Origin: an uncultured Thalassotalea sp.
GTDB taxonomy: Bacteria; Pseudomonadota; Gammaproteobacteria; Enterobacterales; Alteromonadaceae
Direction of reading: 5' to 3'
DNA: 64,000 nucleotides
NCBI GenBank assembly: GCA_947492575.1
Contig: CANLNK010000011.1
Coordinates: 53,025 to 117,024 of the forward strand
The translations under genes were made by a program, and so were the position numbers. This document shows positions 7,941-17,862 of the stretch, one piece after another. The notes below the pieces were generated by a model. The model saw nothing but the letters and a program-made list of their open reading frames with translations. It ran no database searches and was not told the origin of the DNA. Every line of letters begins with the position of its first letter. Position 1 is the first letter of the stretch.

Positions 7941-9245
7941 ATGCTGTTCAAAATATTTAATACTGCTTTCATTAGACTCGTTGGCGTCAGTATAAACTTT
8001 TTCATTACGCTGACCATAGCTCGGCAGCTCTCTGCAAGTGATGTCGGTGTCTATATCATGACCGTAACTGTGATTTTTGGCATTTCGATTTTCTTCCGTT
8101 ACGGTTTTAATACAATAATTATTCGGGAAATAGCAGTCGCTCTGGATAAAGGCGAGCCAACTAGTGCGGTAAAACTTTATCAAAGCTTAATCACTTTTAG
8201 TATTTGTAGCAGTGTCATTTTTTCTCTCTTTTTCGTCACTTTTTTATTAAGTTATGATTCAGTATCAAATTGGCTGGAAGAACGATTAATACTGAAGATG
8301 GCAATTGTTTGTATCCCTTTAATTGTTTCAGTGCAGCTGCTCGCTGCGGTATTACTCGCCTCAAGTCGTCCTAAATTGTCGGCGTTTATCGAAGTCACGC
8401 TTTTACCAATAGTGTTAATTGTCTTAATTTTGATGGCTGGAAGAGAGGAGTTATCTTTAAAGTATGTTGGCGATTCTTATGTGGTTGCCTCTGGCGCAAC
8501 CTGTGTTTTATCTCTAATTTTCGTTTTAAAGTTAAAAGAGGCAACGCAAAAATCACTATACAGTTTGAGTGTAGTTAAGCAGCATCTTAAATCAGGCTTA
8601 CACTTTTTACTTCATGATGCGGTTATTTACTTTGTAAGTTCGTTACCACTTATAATGCTGAGTATCTACGGTAGTAATATGGAAGTGGGAATTTTTGGCG
8701 TTTTAGTTCGCACCATAGCCTTACTGGCGATAGTTGCAACAGTTATTAACTCGTTGATTGCCCCGAAGTTGGCTACTTACTGGCATAGAAATGAAGTGAC
8801 TCTGCTCCTAAATGTGTACTTATTTGCCGTTGCAATATTTGCACTATTACTTTTTGTTGTCATGCCAAGCTGTATATTGTTTTCTGAGTACTATTTGTCT
8901 ATTTTTGGAAGTGAGTTTGTAGGCAGTGAGCACTTACTCGTTATCATAGTATTTGCTCAGTTAATAGCTATGCTCATAGGGCCATCTGTATTAGTTATTT
9001 CTATGATGCGATCCGATGAAACAGTCTTTAAGATGTCATTGGTCACTCTCTGCTTAGTTTCGGTCCTGTGCATTGTTTTTATTCCTTGGTTGGGATTGAT
9101 GGGAGCCGTAATTGCTGCCAGCCTTTCGAACATTGGCCAAAAGCTAATATCGCTTAGATTTCTTTTTGCATTATTGCCGGATGGATCTTTCAGGGATTAT
9201 AGACCTTCGCTTAAACAAATAATAAAAACCGCAAAAGAGTTGTGA
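7941..9245 (+). CDS. wzx: Wzx-type polysaccharide flippase
   Basis: 434 residues, nearly all hydrophobic, with about 12 predicted membrane helices. It belongs to the polysaccharide biosynthesis/MATE-like flippase group (N-terminal FNTAFIRLVGVSINFFITL and the RQLSASDVGVY segment after helix 1 are typical). It would flip the undecaprenyl-pyrophosphate-linked repeat unit across the inner membrane. It lies 12 bp after the sulfotransferase, so the repeat may be sulfated before flipping. Confidence in the family is high; substrate range is not visible. Confidence 0.88.
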   Translation: MLFKIFNTAFIRLVGVSINFFITLTIARQLSASDVGVYIMTVTVIFGISIFFRYGFNTIIIREIAVALDKGEPTSAVKLYQSLITFSICSSVIFSLFFVTFLLSYDSVSNWLEERLILKMAIVCIPLIVSVQLLAAVLLASSRPKLSAFIEVTLLPIVLIVLILMAGREELSLKYVGDSYVVASGATCVLSLIFVLKLKEATQKSLYSLSVVKQHLKSGLHFLLHDAVIYFVSSLPLIMLSIYGSNMEVGIFGVLVRTIALLAIVATVINSLIAPKLATYWHRNEVTLLLNVYLFAVAIFALLLFVVMPSCILFSEYYLSIFGSEFVGSEHLLVIIVFAQLIAMLIGPSVLVISMMRSDETVFKMSLVTLCLVSVLCIVFIPWLGLMGAVIAASLSNIGQKLISLRFLFALLPDGSFRDYRPSLKQIIKTAKEL

Positions 9246-9691
9246 TGGTATTTTCTCTAGTTCCTATTAAGTTCAGCAGTTTTGATGCATTCTATTTATA
9301 TGCAGAGTAGGCCTCTTTCAATATGTTTCGGATGAAAAATAAGGCGTCGACTTTGTTGGATATATCGTACATCAACTCGAAAATCTTTGAACTTGTGATG
9401 TTATCTGATAAGTTCCGTTACATATGGCAAGAGGATAATTTGTGGAGACAAAATGTCGATCGTACGACTTTATAAACGTTCCTCGTTGATGGTTAGGTAA
9501 TGGTGAAGACCTTTAAAATAAAGTGATGTCTAATGCTCATTACATCAAGGTCCATCGGCAAGAATTAGTTGAGGTGTATTATCCAGGCGATTTAAAATCA
9601 TTTATTTCTAACTGTCTTGTGAAAGGGCAGTCAATATCCGCCAATCATGAACTTTATTGGCTGACAAGCATTTCAAGTAACAAGGCACCTT
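9246..9691 (+). other. 446-bp gap with two short open frames, possible gene remnants
   Basis: The only long gap inside the operon. Two plus-strand frames are open: 9323-9475 (ATG, 50 residues, beginning MFRMKNKAS) and 9526-9711 (ATG, 61 residues, overlapping the next gene by 20 bp). Neither has a good ribosome-binding site and I recognise neither. Both look like ordinary soluble protein sequence, so they may be remains of a lost glycan gene, or noise. I do not call them as genes. Confidence 0.3.
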
Positions 9692-10558
9692 ATGAAAAGC
9701 ACTTCATCTAATCATTGCTTATTTTCCGTAGTTATCGCTACATATAACTCTGCAGCTACCTTAGACGGGTGTTTGAAGAGCCTTCTAGAGCAATCTTTTG
9801 ACAGCTTCGAGGTACTCATTAGCGACGGAGGCTCTACCGATAATACGATGGAAATTGCCGCTGAGTATAGGGAGATTGTAAGCTATGCCCAGTCAGCGCC
9901 AGATAAAGGGATTTACGATGCTTGGAACAAGGCACTACCAAATGTAAAAGGAAAGTGGGTACTCTTTCTTGGATCCGACGATTGCTTAGCAGACAATAAC
10001 GTTTTACAGGCATTGTCTGAGAAAGCTGCATTAACATCTTCCGAAACGCTTTTCATATTCTCTGAAGTTCAGATGGTAGAGAGCATCAACTCAATGAGAA
10101 AAACCGAAATTATAGGCCAAGAGAGCCTGAATTTTTACCGCACTCGCTTCCTCGATGAGATGCTTTTTTCACATACGGGCTGCCTGCATAGATCAGACAC
10201 CTTTAACACGTTTGGCTTATTTGATATCGGCTTTAGAATTGGCGGTGACTACGATTTTTTATTGCGCAGCATTGAAAAAGACGTAATGAAAATTGATAAG
10301 CATGAACGGGTAGCCATTGTTATGGGGCAGGGAGGAAGCTCTAGCAGCTACAAAACGAGAGTACTGACCTATCAAGAAGCAATCAAAGCAAGGAAAAAAA
10401 ATGGTATCAGTCACTTATCAAAGATCTTGCACTATCGCTTATTTGTTTCTTACGTTGTTTATTTTATTAATAAATTATTTGGTAATAAGATGCTTATAAC
10501 GCTTTCAAACATATACAGAGTAATGCTAGGGAAGCCAAAGCGTAATAGCTATGACTAG
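9692..10558 (+). CDS. glycosyltransferase family 2
   Basis: 288 residues. FSVVIATYNSAATLDGCLKS and SDGGSTDNT form the GT-A nucleotide-binding start, and GSDD near residue 92 is the metal-binding DXD-like motif. The same family as the first gene of the operon, but clearly a different member. It should extend the repeat unit on the cytoplasmic face. An AAGG ribosome-binding site lies 7 bp before the ATG. Donor and acceptor sugars are unknown. Confidence 0.88.
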   Translation: MKSTSSNHCLFSVVIATYNSAATLDGCLKSLLEQSFDSFEVLISDGGSTDNTMEIAAEYREIVSYAQSAPDKGIYDAWNKALPNVKGKWVLFLGSDDCLADNNVLQALSEKAALTSSETLFIFSEVQMVESINSMRKTEIIGQESLNFYRTRFLDEMLFSHTGCLHRSDTFNTFGLFDIGFRIGGDYDFLLRSIEKDVMKIDKHERVAIVMGQGGSSSSYKTRVLTYQEAIKARKKNGISHLSKILHYRLFVSYVVYFINKLFGNKMLITLSNIYRVMLGKPKRNSYD

Positions 10559-10603
10559 TGCATATAATACAGCCGCTATCAGAGAGCGCTATTTAGCTAA
10601 ATT

Positions 10604-11806
10604 ATGATTGAATTAGTTCTTATTTTTCTAAGGTTACTATCAGACTACTTTTGGGAATACAAAGCCCTAAGTCTGTTTAGTGCCGTCGCAACTTTAGTTG
10701 CGGTTACCTTCTTTTCTTTTCGAGCACTCAAACAACGTGGAGGTCTACGTTTTTACGGTAATGAACTTTTAGCTTTATTTTTGATATCCATATTTATCTT
10801 CAATACTGCAGTCTATAGTAGCCCTGATAATATTGTTATTGTTGGCAAAATTATTGTTAGTATTTTAATGTACTTTTTAGGCTGCTATTTGTCTTCAGCA
10901 AACAATAAGCGGTTATATGTTCTCTATTACCCGGTTTTTTTGTTGGTGGTCTATTCATTCTTATCTGGTAGTGGCTTTCAACAATGGGGGGAGGTTTTAA
11001 CGTTCTCCGGAGGTTACTATTTCAAAACAGATTTGGCATTAGCATTAACTATTTTCACCGTATTTTTATTAGTATCCAATATCCACAACACACTAAAAGT
11101 ATTGTTCATTGTCGTAAATGTTGTTTTCGTTTTTTATTCAAATGCGCGAATTTATTATGTAATTTTTCCCTTGGTATGTTTTGCATACTACTATCGAGAG
11201 TTTATCATCAGCAATGCAAAATATACTTTCAAAATGTTAGCTGCGATTTTGCTATCAGCATTGGCATTTATTCAAGTTTCCTTCTTTCTCCTAAAAAATA
11301 TATCAGCTAGTTCAAATCTGTTATTTTTCGATTTTTCTCAAGGTTTTTCGAGTGTCAATACTCAGGGGCGAAATATAATTTGGGAGAATCTTTTACTGCA
11401 CTATGCCGACTCCGGCATGAGCAAACAGTTATTTGGTGCAGGACTTACTGCGGATGTTAAATACTCAGAACACTTATATCTGCTTGAAGGTTTTAATGCG
11501 CATAATTCCTATCTCTATTTGTTAGTCTCAGTTGGAGTTATAGGGCTTTTTGTGTTTCTCTACTTTTTATATGCCGTGTTGAAGCGTTTCATTGCGATAG
11601 CATCGATTCAAAACTTAACAGCACCTGAGAAAGACAATTTGTTTTGTTTTATGAGTTTTTTCATGATTTTTCTAGTAAGCGGCCTGACTAACGTAACGAT
11701 TATTTTTCAACAGGTTAGTTATATCTTCTTTTTTTATTGTGGCTTTCTTTATAATAAAAATATGTTTCCAAGCTTTTACCTCACTAAGTGGGCTGAAAAG
11801 TGTTAG
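10604..11806 (+). CDS. wzy: Wzy-type polysaccharide polymerase
   Basis: 400 residues with about 10-12 membrane helices. The C-terminal part carries the Wzy/O-antigen-ligase signature: GAGL, then after a periplasmic loop FNAHNSYLYLLVSVGVIGL. With the flippase, co-polymerase and export genes of the same locus it is the best candidate for the polymerase that joins repeat units in the periplasm. It shares the superfamily with the truncated protein at the left edge of the window, so two such proteins are encoded near each other. Polymerase rather than ligase is inferred from its place between glycosyltransferases. Confidence 0.8.
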   Translation: MIELVLIFLRLLSDYFWEYKALSLFSAVATLVAVTFFSFRALKQRGGLRFYGNELLALFLISIFIFNTAVYSSPDNIVIVGKIIVSILMYFLGCYLSSANNKRLYVLYYPVFLLVVYSFLSGSGFQQWGEVLTFSGGYYFKTDLALALTIFTVFLLVSNIHNTLKVLFIVVNVVFVFYSNARIYYVIFPLVCFAYYYREFIISNAKYTFKMLAAILLSALAFIQVSFFLLKNISASSNLLFFDFSQGFSSVNTQGRNIIWENLLLHYADSGMSKQLFGAGLTADVKYSEHLYLLEGFNAHNSYLYLLVSVGVIGLFVFLYFLYAVLKRFIAIASIQNLTAPEKDNLFCFMSFFMIFLVSGLTNVTIIFQQVSYIFFFYCGFLYNKNMFPSFYLTKWAEKC

Positions 11807-11866
11807 ATTCCAACTGTTGGAACCGGTTGATTTAACCTGAGTCGGGTGTTGATGGAGTAGGTTGAA

Positions 11867-13057
11867 TTGAAAATATTAATTGTACATAACAAATATCAGA
11901 TTGAGGGCGGTGAAGACGCTGTTTTCGAAAACGAATCTAGGCTTATAGCCGCTACTCACAGCGTAGAGCATTACATCGTCAATAATGATCATATTACTTC
12001 ATTCATTGGCAAATTAAGCGCAGCACTTGGTGTCGTTTTTTCAGTTAAGCAATATCGAAAGTTGAAAGTAAAATTGACTGCCGCTAAACCTGATGTAGTC
12101 CACGTGCACAACTACTTTCCTGTACTGTCACCAGCTATTTTCTATGCATGTAAGTCGTTAAATATTCCAGTTGTTCATACATTGCATAATTATCGCGCTA
12201 TTTGCCCGACTGCTTTACTAATGCATGATGGGAAGGTTGATGAAAAAAGCATTCATCAAGGTCCATCGTGGGCGATTACGAAACGGGTTTATCGCGGCTC
12301 ACTTATAGGAACAATGCTCCTAGCAACTATGATTTCGTGGCATCGTTTTATCGGCACATGGCAGCGCAAAGTTGATCGGTTTATTGCGTTAACGGAGTTT
12401 CAAAAGTCTAAATATATTGAAGCGGGTTGGCCGGCGAAGAAAATTGCAGTAAAGCCTAATTTCGTCAATGATCCGTTCGAAAGCTGTGAGATGTCAGAAA
12501 AGACAGGTGGTTACGCTATTTTCGTAGGGCGCTTGAGCCAAGAGAAAGGCATCGATATTTTGCTTGAGAGCTGGCAGTCAGTTACTTATCCGCTAAAAAT
12601 AATTGGCGATGGGCCACTAAAAATCCTCGTTGAACAAAGTAACAATAACAATATTGAGTATCTGGGAAAAAAGGAAAAGCCGGAACTATTTGAGTTGGTT
12701 AGAAATGCAGATTTTATTGTAATGCCATCGACGTGGTATGAAGGTTTTCCAATGGTATTAGTAGAAGCGTTTGCTTGCGGAACACCTGCCGTAGTCTCAA
12801 ATTTAGGTAGCATGGCGGAGATCGTAACCCCACATGAAACTGGCCTTCATTTTACTGTAGGCGACTCAACTGCACTGTCATCTCGTATTAATGAGATACT
12901 GAGCGATCGCGCAACGCTAAGGTTAATGGGTGAAAATGCTCGAGCAAATTACCTAACAAAATATACAAGTGAACAAAACCTTCAAAAGCTGATGACAATT
13001 TACCACGACGCAATAGCGAGCTCCCAGGTCTCATCAGCAAAAAATATGAGCCAATAA
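11867..13057 (+). CDS. glycosyltransferase family 4 (GT-B)
   Basis: 396 residues. The N-terminal half (MKILIVHNKYQIEGGEDAV, then VVHVHNYFP) matches Glyco_transf_4 and the C-terminal half (FVGRLSQEKGIDILLESW, PSTWYEGFPMVLVEAFACG) matches Glycos_transf_1; the E-x7-E motif of retaining GT-B enzymes is in the latter. It should transfer a sugar from a nucleotide donor to the lipid-linked acceptor. The start is TTG at 11867 with GGAG about 10 bp upstream; no better start is seen. It is 15 bp from the next gene. Confidence 0.9.
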   Translation: MKILIVHNKYQIEGGEDAVFENESRLIAATHSVEHYIVNNDHITSFIGKLSAALGVVFSVKQYRKLKVKLTAAKPDVVHVHNYFPVLSPAIFYACKSLNIPVVHTLHNYRAICPTALLMHDGKVDEKSIHQGPSWAITKRVYRGSLIGTMLLATMISWHRFIGTWQRKVDRFIALTEFQKSKYIEAGWPAKKIAVKPNFVNDPFESCEMSEKTGGYAIFVGRLSQEKGIDILLESWQSVTYPLKIIGDGPLKILVEQSNNNNIEYLGKKEKPELFELVRNADFIVMPSTWYEGFPMVLVEAFACGTPAVVSNLGSMAEIVTPHETGLHFTVGDSTALSSRINEILSDRATLRLMGENARANYLTKYTSEQNLQKLMTIYHDAIASSQVSSAKNMSQ

Positions 13058-13072
13058 AGGTAGGTAAGACTA

Positions 13073-13837
13073 ATGAGAATACGAAGTAAAGTACTTACCA
13101 TGGACGTAGATGTCATTGATTTAACAGGGGCTGTTGAGGAAGTTAAGCGACTGTCTCAGTTAAATCGCGGTGCTTATGTTTGCGTGTCGAATGTTCACAT
13201 GTGCATGGAAGCCTTTGATTGCGAATCTTTTAGAGACATCGTTAATGACGCTGATCTTGTACTCGCTGATGGAAAACCTATCTCATGGGCGCAGCGAGGC
13301 TTAGGTTTTCGAGGGGCAGCGCAGGTCCGTGGTCAAGATATTATGAATGCACTTTGTGGTTTAACGGGACAGAGCTCACTACGTATAGGTCTGTATGGTG
13401 GAAGTTCAGAGGCATTATTATCTCAGGTCATTGATAAACTGAAGGTAACTTATCCGGATATATCCGTCGACTATCACTATGCTCCGCCTTTTAGGCCTTT
13501 AACTACTGAAGAGGATAAAGAAGTTATTAGCGCAATAAATGACGCTAATATCGACGTACTGTTTGTGGGGATAGGTTGTCCAAAGCAAGAACGTTGGATG
13601 GCTGACCATAGAGGGCACTTAAACTGTGTGATGCTCGGTGTAGGCGCAGCCTTTGACTTTATAGCGGGCAGTAAGAAACATGCCCCAAAATGGATGCAAA
13701 AGATTGGCTTAGAGTGGCTGTTTCGTTTATTGTCAGAGCCGCGCAGGCTGTGGCGACGTTACTTCAATACAAATCCACGCTTCATTTGGTTTTTTGCAAA
13801 ACAGTGGCTACGTCGTCGTTCAGTAGAGACTAACTAG
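13073..13837 (+). CDS. WecG/TagA/CpsF family glycosyltransferase
   Basis: 254 residues covering the whole family domain. The conserved acidic segment NDADLVLADGKP near residue 65 and the GIGCPKQERWM motif near residue 165 are present, followed by a basic amphipathic C-terminus (RRLWRRY, WLRRR) that attaches these enzymes to the membrane. Family members (WecG, TagA) add the second sugar to an undecaprenyl-pyrophosphate-linked sugar, so this enzyme may act right after the WcaJ-type transferase. Strong AAGG site before the ATG. Confidence 0.9.
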   Translation: MRIRSKVLTMDVDVIDLTGAVEEVKRLSQLNRGAYVCVSNVHMCMEAFDCESFRDIVNDADLVLADGKPISWAQRGLGFRGAAQVRGQDIMNALCGLTGQSSLRIGLYGGSSEALLSQVIDKLKVTYPDISVDYHYAPPFRPLTTEEDKEVISAINDANIDVLFVGIGCPKQERWMADHRGHLNCVMLGVGAAFDFIAGSKKHAPKWMQKIGLEWLFRLLSEPRRLWRRYFNTNPRFIWFFAKQWLRRRSVETN

Positions 13838-13875
13838 TTTAAATTAAGAATAAAACGATAAATAAAGGGTTGATT

Positions 13876-15012
13876 GTGGGAACTACTTCAGAGAAAAAAG
13901 TTGCACTTATTACCGGTATAACAGGCCAAGACGGTTCTTATCTTGCCGAGTTTTTGTTGGAAAAAGGTTATGAGGTTCACGGTATTAAGCGTCGTGCGTC
14001 ATCGTTTAATACCGATAGAATTGATCATATCTACCAAGATCCACATAGTCCTAATCCCAATATGTTTCTTCACTATGGTGATTTGACAGACACCTCGAAC
14101 TTAACGCGTTTACTATCTGAAATTCAGCCTGATGAAGTTTATAATTTAGGTGCACAAAGCCATGTTGCTGTCTCTTTTGAATGTCCTGAGTATACTGCTG
14201 ACGTGGATGCTGTTGGTACGCTTCGTTTATTAGAGGCTATTCGCTTTCTCGGCTTAGAGAAGAAAACACGTTTCTACCAAGCGTCAACATCTGAGCTTTA
14301 TGGTGAAGTGAAAGAGATCCCACAAACTGAAACAACACCATTTCACCCTCGCTCACCTTATGGTGTCGCTAAAATGTACGCTTACTGGATGGTAGTAAAT
14401 TATCGTGAAGCTTATGGCTTGCATGCTAGCAATGGCATTTTATTTAATCATGAGTCACCTCGTCGAGGAGAAACGTTTGTAACGCGCAAAATTACGCGCG
14501 CAATTGCGAATATTGCACAAGGCCTAGAGAGTTGTTTATACCTAGGTAACATGGATGCACTGCGCGATTGGGGCCATGCCCGTGACTACGTAAAAATGCA
14601 GTGGATGATGCTCCAACAAGATACGCCTGATGATTATGTCATTGCGACTGGTAAGCAGTATTCAGTAAGACAATTTGTGGAGTATTCAGCAAAAGAGCTG
14701 GGTATCAGTATCGAATGGCAAGGCGAAGGTGTGGAAGAACGAGGTGTTGTTTCTGCCGTTACAGGAGAGAGTGCCCCCAGTGTCAGCGTTGGCGATGTAA
14801 TTGTTGCAGTAGACCCTAAATACTTCAGGCCAGCAGAAGTCGAAACGTTACTAGGTGATCCTAGTAAAGCCAAAGCAGAGCTGGGTTGGGAGCCTGAAAC
14901 GCCTTTTGAAACTTTAGTTGCCGAAATGGTTGCACATGATTTAGAAGTAGCGAAGAAGCACGCTCTCTTGCAATCTCATGGCTTCGAAGTCAATGTCGCG
15001 AGCGAGACTTAG
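13876..15012 (+). CDS. gmd: GDP-mannose 4,6-dehydratase
   Basis: 378 residues, the usual length. The Rossmann motif [18 protein letters not shown], the S-T-S-E-L-Y-G segment and the catalytic SPYGVAK (Y-x3-K) are all present, as is the conserved C-terminal [18 protein letters not shown]. It makes GDP-4-keto-6-deoxymannose, the first step to GDP-L-fucose. GTG at 13876 is chosen because AAGGG lies 6 bp before it; the in-frame TTG at 13870 abuts that site and cannot use it. The next gene fcl starts 2 bp after the stop. Genes for GDP-mannose itself (manB/manC) are not in the window. Confidence 0.96.
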   Translation: MGTTSEKKVALITGITGQDGSYLAEFLLEKGYEVHGIKRRASSFNTDRIDHIYQDPHSPNPNMFLHYGDLTDTSNLTRLLSEIQPDEVYNLGAQSHVAVSFECPEYTADVDAVGTLRLLEAIRFLGLEKKTRFYQASTSELYGEVKEIPQTETTPFHPRSPYGVAKMYAYWMVVNYREAYGLHASNGILFNHESPRRGETFVTRKITRAIANIAQGLESCLYLGNMDALRDWGHARDYVKMQWMMLQQDTPDDYVIATGKQYSVRQFVEYSAKELGISIEWQGEGVEERGVVSAVTGESAPSVSVGDVIVAVDPKYFRPAEVETLLGDPSKAKAELGWEPETPFETLVAEMVAHDLEVAKKHALLQSHGFEVNVASET

Positions 15013-15013
15013 C

Positions 15014-15979
15014 ATGACAAAGTTGCGTATATTCGTCGCCGGCCATAATGGTATGGTGGGTTCAGCAATTGTCCGTCAACTTGCTGCAGATGAGAATGTT
15101 GAGCTTTTGGTTAGAAGTCGGCAAGAACTTGACTTAACCAACCAGAAACAAGTTTCTGAATTTTTTAGCGAGCAAGCTATCGATCAAGTGTATTTGGCGG
15201 CAGCTAAGGTAGGTGGTATTAGTGCTAACAATACCTACCCGGCTGACTTTATTTATCAAAACTTAATGATGCAGTGTAATGTGATTCATGCCGCGCATAA
15301 GGCTGGCATAAATAAGCTGCTTATTCTTGGGTCTTCTTGCATATATCCCAAGGTTGCTCAGCAACCGATGAATGAAGCGCAACTGCTAACCGGTACATTG
15401 GAACCGACGAATGAACCCTATGCTGTTGCGAAAATAGCGGGAATCAAGTTATGTGAATCCTACAATAGACAGTACGGTCGAGATTACCGCTCAGTCATGC
15501 CAACTAATTTATATGGTGAGAATGACAACTTTCATCCTGAAAATTCTCATGTTATTCCGGCACTTATTCAACGTTTTCATAAAGCAAAAATAACGGAACA
15601 ACAGGAAGTTGTTGCATGGGGCACGGGCACACCAATGCGGGAATTTTTGCATGTAAACGATATGGCACAAGCGTCTATCTTTGTCATGAACTTAGCTTCA
15701 GAAGATTATCAAAAAAATACGGAGCCTATGCTTAGTCATATTAATGTTGGCACGGGTTTAGACTGCACGATTAGAGAATTGGTTGAAACGGTTGCAGATG
15801 TTGTTGGTTACGAGGGCAAGATAGTATTCGATACCACCAAGCCTGACGGTGCACCTAGAAAGCTACTGGACGTTTCTAGACTCAAGAACTTGGGCTGGCA
15901 ATATAAAATCAATCTACGAGATGGCTTAGCAAATACTTATCAGTGGTTCCTTGAACAAGAGACAATCCGCGAAGCATAA
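15014..15979 (+). CDS. fcl: GDP-L-fucose synthase
   Basis: 321 residues. [17 protein letters not shown] is the NADPH-binding start and PYAVAKIAG holds the Y-x3-K catalytic pair; GSSCIYP supplies the serine. The enzyme epimerises and reduces the gmd product to GDP-L-fucose. The ATG at 15014, right after the gmd stop, matches the family N-terminus; an ATG at 14978 would add 12 residues with no homology and overlap gmd. It closes the first plus-strand operon and is followed by a strong terminator. Confidence 0.96.
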   Translation: MTKLRIFVAGHNGMVGSAIVRQLAADENVELLVRSRQELDLTNQKQVSEFFSEQAIDQVYLAAAKVGGISANNTYPADFIYQNLMMQCNVIHAAHKAGINKLLILGSSCIYPKVAQQPMNEAQLLTGTLEPTNEPYAVAKIAGIKLCESYNRQYGRDYRSVMPTNLYGENDNFHPENSHVIPALIQRFHKAKITEQQEVVAWGTGTPMREFLHVNDMAQASIFVMNLASEDYQKNTEPMLSHINVGTGLDCTIRELVETVADVVGYEGKIVFDTTKPDGAPRKLLDVSRLKNLGWQYKINLRDGLANTYQWFLEQETIREA

Positions 15980-16012
15980 GTTGAAAGCTCTGAGAGCAAT
16001 GATGTAACAAAT

Positions 16013-16045
16013 AAAAAACGGAGCACAATAGATGCTCCGTTTTTT
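16013..16045. terminator. strong bidirectional terminator between fcl and wcaJ
   Basis: A 13-bp stem: six A plus CGGAGCA (16013-16025) pairs with TGCTCCG plus six T (16033-16045) around a 7-nt loop. T-runs occur in both directions, fitting the convergent genes on either side. Confidence 0.92.
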
Positions 16046-16096
16046 ATTTTAATTCTCGCTGAATAGTCAAATATTTAATGAGATTGGCATAACTTG

Positions 16097-17500
16097 CTAA
16101 TAGGCATTTTTATTCACAAAGCCTTTAAAAACCGTGAGTACTATAATCTTTAGATCGAAAAACAACGACCAGCGATGAATGTAGGCTAAATCAAACTCGA
16201 TACGCTTTTCCATTTTTTCTAAGGTATCAGTTTCTCCGCGCCAGCCATTAACTTGTGCCCAGCCAGTAATGCCGGGCTTTACTTTATGCCTCAGCATATA
16301 ACCGTCAATACGTTTTCGGTATTCTTCATTGTGAATGACGGCATGTGGCCGAGGCCCTACAATCGACATTTCGCCTTTTAGTACGTTAATAAATTGAGGT
16401 AATTCATCTAACGATGTTCGCCTTAAGAAGCTCCCAACTTTGGTAACTCTAGCGTCAAATTTTGTGGCTTGCTTAACTTCATCGTTGTCCTTTTGCACAA
16501 GCGCCATTGAGCGGAATTTGTATATTTCTATTTCCTTACCGTCTAGACCATAACGTTGTTGTTTGAAAATAATTGGCCCTCGTGACGTTAGCTTTATGGC
16601 AAGGGCGATAAAGCACATAGGCACAATGATAATCGACATAATGATAAGGCTTAGTATTATGTCTTCAATTCGTTTCACCGTAAGGCTGAAGCCTTCAAAA
16701 GGAGAGTCGTAAACACTTAGCGTTTCCATATTGCCTACATGCTGCCAGCGGGCATGCAATAGGTTATATATGAAAAAATCTGGGACGATATGGACCGTTG
16801 CTGTGGTATCTCTAAATTGGTTCAAAATTTGCGTAATCCTAGCTTCCGCTTTCATTGGCATTGCTACATAGACTTGGTTAATTGAAGCAGACGACTTAAC
16901 TTTTTCAATACCCTCATCAATTGTACCACTTATCTCAAAATCTTCGTGGTTAGGCAGTCGTTCGGCTGCTCGGTCGTCGTATATGCCTGCAATGGTGAGA
17001 CCTTGTTGAGGATTCAGCCTGATTTGCTCGGCTAATTTTAAGCCTGTTTCGGTGGCACCGATAATAATCACAGGCTTTGTGTTCATGCCGAGTTTTCGAA
17101 ATTGAAATAGTAGTTCTCTAAAAATGATCCGCCAAACGACCAATACTATAGCTGTTGCTAAAAACCATGAGCCAATGGCTAAGCGAGAATACACTGCTCC
17201 CGTTTTTGAAAAATAGGCGAGCATAACAAGCACGGTACAACATAAAACCCACGTCAAGGTCGCAAATGAAATCATGTTGAAAGTTGTAGATGTACGCCAT
17301 GAGCGATAAAGGTTAAGTGTCTGACCAAAAAAGAGAAAACACGACAGGCTTATCACTAACACCAGTTGGTAGTGAATGTTAAATGGAACCTCATAATAGT
17401 GGAGGCTAATGAGAAGTAAAATTGAAATGATAACAAGGTCAACAACACGGTATAGCGCTGAAAAACTACTTTGGATAGTGTTTAAAAAACCGTTCGACAT
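16097..17500 (-). CDS. wcaJ: WcaJ-type undecaprenyl-phosphate hexose-phosphate transferase
   Basis: 467 residues. Four N-terminal membrane helices, a central Rossmann-like CoA-binding_3 domain (IIGATETGLKLAEQI), another hydrophobic segment near residue 270-300, and a C-terminal bacterial sugar transferase domain with KFRSM, the D-E catalytic pair in RRTSLDELPQF, and VGPRPH. This is the PolyPrenyl glycosylphosphotransferase layout of WcaJ, which moves glucose-1-phosphate (or a related hexose phosphate) to undecaprenyl phosphate and starts the repeat unit. It is the only gene of the locus on the minus strand. The sugar is inferred from the closest family name, not shown. Confidence 0.92.
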   Translation of the reverse strand: MSNGFLNTIQSSFSALYRVVDLVIISILLLISLHYYEVPFNIHYQLVLVISLSCFLFFGQTLNLYRSWRTSTTFNMISFATLTWVLCCTVLVMLAYFSKTGAVYSRLAIGSWFLATAIVLVVWRIIFRELLFQFRKLGMNTKPVIIIGATETGLKLAEQIRLNPQQGLTIAGIYDDRAAERLPNHEDFEISGTIDEGIEKVKSSASINQVYVAMPMKAEARITQILNQFRDTTATVHIVPDFFIYNLLHARWQHVGNMETLSVYDSPFEGFSLTVKRIEDIILSLIIMSIIIVPMCFIALAIKLTSRGPIIFKQQRYGLDGKEIEIYKFRSMALVQKDNDEVKQATKFDARVTKVGSFLRRTSLDELPQFINVLKGEMSIVGPRPHAVIHNEEYRKRIDGYMLRHKVKPGITGWAQVNGWRGETDTLEKMEKRIEFDLAYIHRWSLFFDLKIIVLTVFKGFVNKNAY

Positions 17501-17862
17501 TGTTTGTTTTTGTTCCTTTTTGATGTCTGCGCTTGAGTCTAACTATTTATGCACTGAGATTAAAGCGTATCTTCAATCTCACTAGCAGATTGAGTGCACT
17601 TCAAAAAATTTATAATTTATACGCGCTTAAAGCAAAATCCTCATTGGATTGTGCGTAATATTTGTTTAGTATTTGTTCTTTGTTTGTTGTTGATTTTGCC
17701 TTTCTTGGGCTGAATACCTTGATTGCTTCGTCTTACAAGTTAATTGTCAAATATCCAACTGCAAACTGTTTTTATTGGGCTCAGCATATACCACCATAAC
17801 GCATAAACACGTATACTGGCGCCAATTTTGAAGTAACTATAATAATTCAATAAGGAAGTACC
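17501..17862. other. divergent promoter region between wcaJ and the export operon
   Basis: 362 bp between divergently read genes. TATAAT at 17838-17843 lies 20 bp before the ATG of the beta-barrel gene, but no good -35 box is spaced 16-18 bp from it. AAGGAAG precedes the ATG. Nothing else is recognised here. Confidence 0.4.
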
